DNA of 32,118 nt from an uncultured Eubacteriales bacterium (GTDB lineage: Bacteria > Bacillota > Clostridia > Christensenellales > CAG-138): the NCBI GenBank assembly GCA_902786465.1, contig CADACQ010000027.1, positions 1-32,118 on the forward strand, read 5' to 3'. The position numbers were made by a program, and so were the translations under genes. This document shows, in pieces, positions 31,545-32,118 of the stretch. How positions within the stretch are numbered: position 1 is the first letter of the stretch; every line of letters starts with the position of its first letter. A model generated the notes under the pieces. It was given only the letters and a program-made list of their open reading frames with translations, was not told the DNA's origin and searched no databases.

Positions 31545-32118
31545 TTACGCCTCGGGTACGGGGTTGGTGACCATGACCTTATGGTCGTTCCACTTGCCGC
31601 TCTTGCCCAGGATGGCGAGATCGAACTCCTCGTCCAGGGCGGCCACGGGCACGTCGAAGCCGTAGACCTCTTCCGTGGTGCCGTCGTCGTACTTCACCGT
31701 ATCGGTGGTGGGCTGCAGGACGGCCGCGCCCTCCTTCTGGGCGTCACCCTTGAGGCCCAGGTACAGGTTGGTGATGTTCTTGGACACCAGGGTGATGTGG
31801 ATGGTCATCTGCCCGTCCTTCACGGTCAGGATGCCCTGGCCCTTGTAGGCCTCGTTCACATGGAACATGCTGCTGTCGGTCTTGAAGGTGGCCTTGTAGA
31901 CGCCGTCAGCCAGCGCCGCAGCGGGGGCGGCGACCGCCTCCACCTGCAGGCCCTTCTCATCGATGACCGCCTGGGTGTGCGCCACGTACAGGGCCTGGAC
32001 CTCGGGGATCCGGCCGAGACCCGCGATCTGGCACTGGACGTCGGTGAACAGGCCGGAGGCGGTGAACATGCTGAACCAGGACTCCTCGTCCTCGGGATCG
32101 GCCATGTCGTTGTTGGCG
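31545..32118 (-). CDS. Putative surface protein with NEAT-like domain (N-terminus beyond window)
   Basis: The frame stays open to the right edge; the ATG at 32105 is internal or uncertain, because coding continues upstream as ANND. The visible 190 residues begin with an acidic, helical part (DPEDEESWFSMFTASGLF), then a domain reading DGVYKATFKTDSSMFHVNEA, ILTVKDGQMTIHITLVSKNI, YGFDVPVAAL and KWNDHKVMVTNPVPEA at the end. Its strand pattern matches the next gene's domain and the NEAT outline (an SSM..Y turn, LTVKDGQ, and a final DHxVxV strand). It lies upstream of the ABC importer in the same direction. A role in capturing a tetrapyrrole at the surface is inferred from these. Confidence 0.75.
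   Translation of the reverse strand, partial: ANNDMADPEDEESWFSMFTASGLFTDVQCQIAGLGRIPEVQALYVAHTQAVIDEKGLQVEAVAAPAAALADGVYKATFKTDSSMFHVNEAYKGQGILTVKDGQMTIHITLVSKNITNLYLGLKGDAQKEGAAVLQPTTDTVKYDDGTTEEVYGFDVPVAALDEEFDLAILGKSGKWNDHKVMVTNPVPEA

Overview
The window reads as a GC-rich, Gram-positive-type (Bacillota) chromosome, most likely a spore-forming anaerobe of the Clostridia, possibly the Oscillospirales. The reasons are the rpoBC and rpsL-rpsG-fusA-tuf order, the holB-ricT pair (RicT is a Bacillota Y-complex protein), strong GGAGG-type ribosome binding sites, lipoprotein-type uptake proteins, and a cobalt-early (anaerobic) corrin pathway marked by CbiD and CbiG. The genus is an inference. Almost every gene is on the minus strand, so transcription runs from high to low coordinates.

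Region 1 (1-11575) is housekeeping. A consensus promoter at 11547-11575 drives rpoB and rpoC, followed by a cysteine-rich membrane protein of unknown function. The stop codon of that protein lies inside the -35 box of a second consensus promoter (3338-3366), which drives a structured leader and then rpsL, rpsG, fusA and tuf (cut by the left edge). The conserved N-terminus of rpoB extends upstream of any usable in-frame start codon, which suggests a one-base deletion or an unusual start.

Region 2 (11576-13490) holds a plus-strand Myb/SANT-like regulator with a duplicated domain and an AT-hook, a 200-base intergenic patch of nested tandem repeats and dyads, and a convergent EamA-type transporter.

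Region 3 (13452-16489) is a short operon with its own promoter and terminator: a small PH-like membrane protein (possibly translated from a leaderless mRNA), an 88-residue unknown, DNA polymerase III delta' (holB) and ricT, the last with a long disordered basic tail. The genes overlap and are probably translationally coupled.

Region 4 (16510-32118) is one long tightly overlapping operon entering from the right edge and ending at a terminator at 16510-16535. In transcription order: two surface proteins with NEAT-like domains, an iron/cobalamin-type ABC importer (binding protein, permease, ATPase), then cbiB, cobD, cbiD, cobM, cbiG, cobJ, a cbiJ-cbiE-cbiT fusion, cbiA, cobQ and cbiC. Together these would import a metal-tetrapyrrole (or iron complex) and carry out most of corrin ring synthesis from about cobalt-precorrin-3 to adenosylcobinamide. 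The C20 methyltransferase, the cobalt chelatase and the nucleotide-loop genes are not in the window, nor is a cobalamin riboswitch; any would lie beyond the right edge or elsewhere.

The most interesting points are the pairing of NEAT-like surface proteins with corrin synthesis, the triple fusion whose N-terminus is truncated against cobJ, an in-frame 24-bp duplication in cobJ, a frameshift in the binding-protein gene, an ATPase with an extra C-terminal Rossmann-like domain, and the apparently leaderless promoter.
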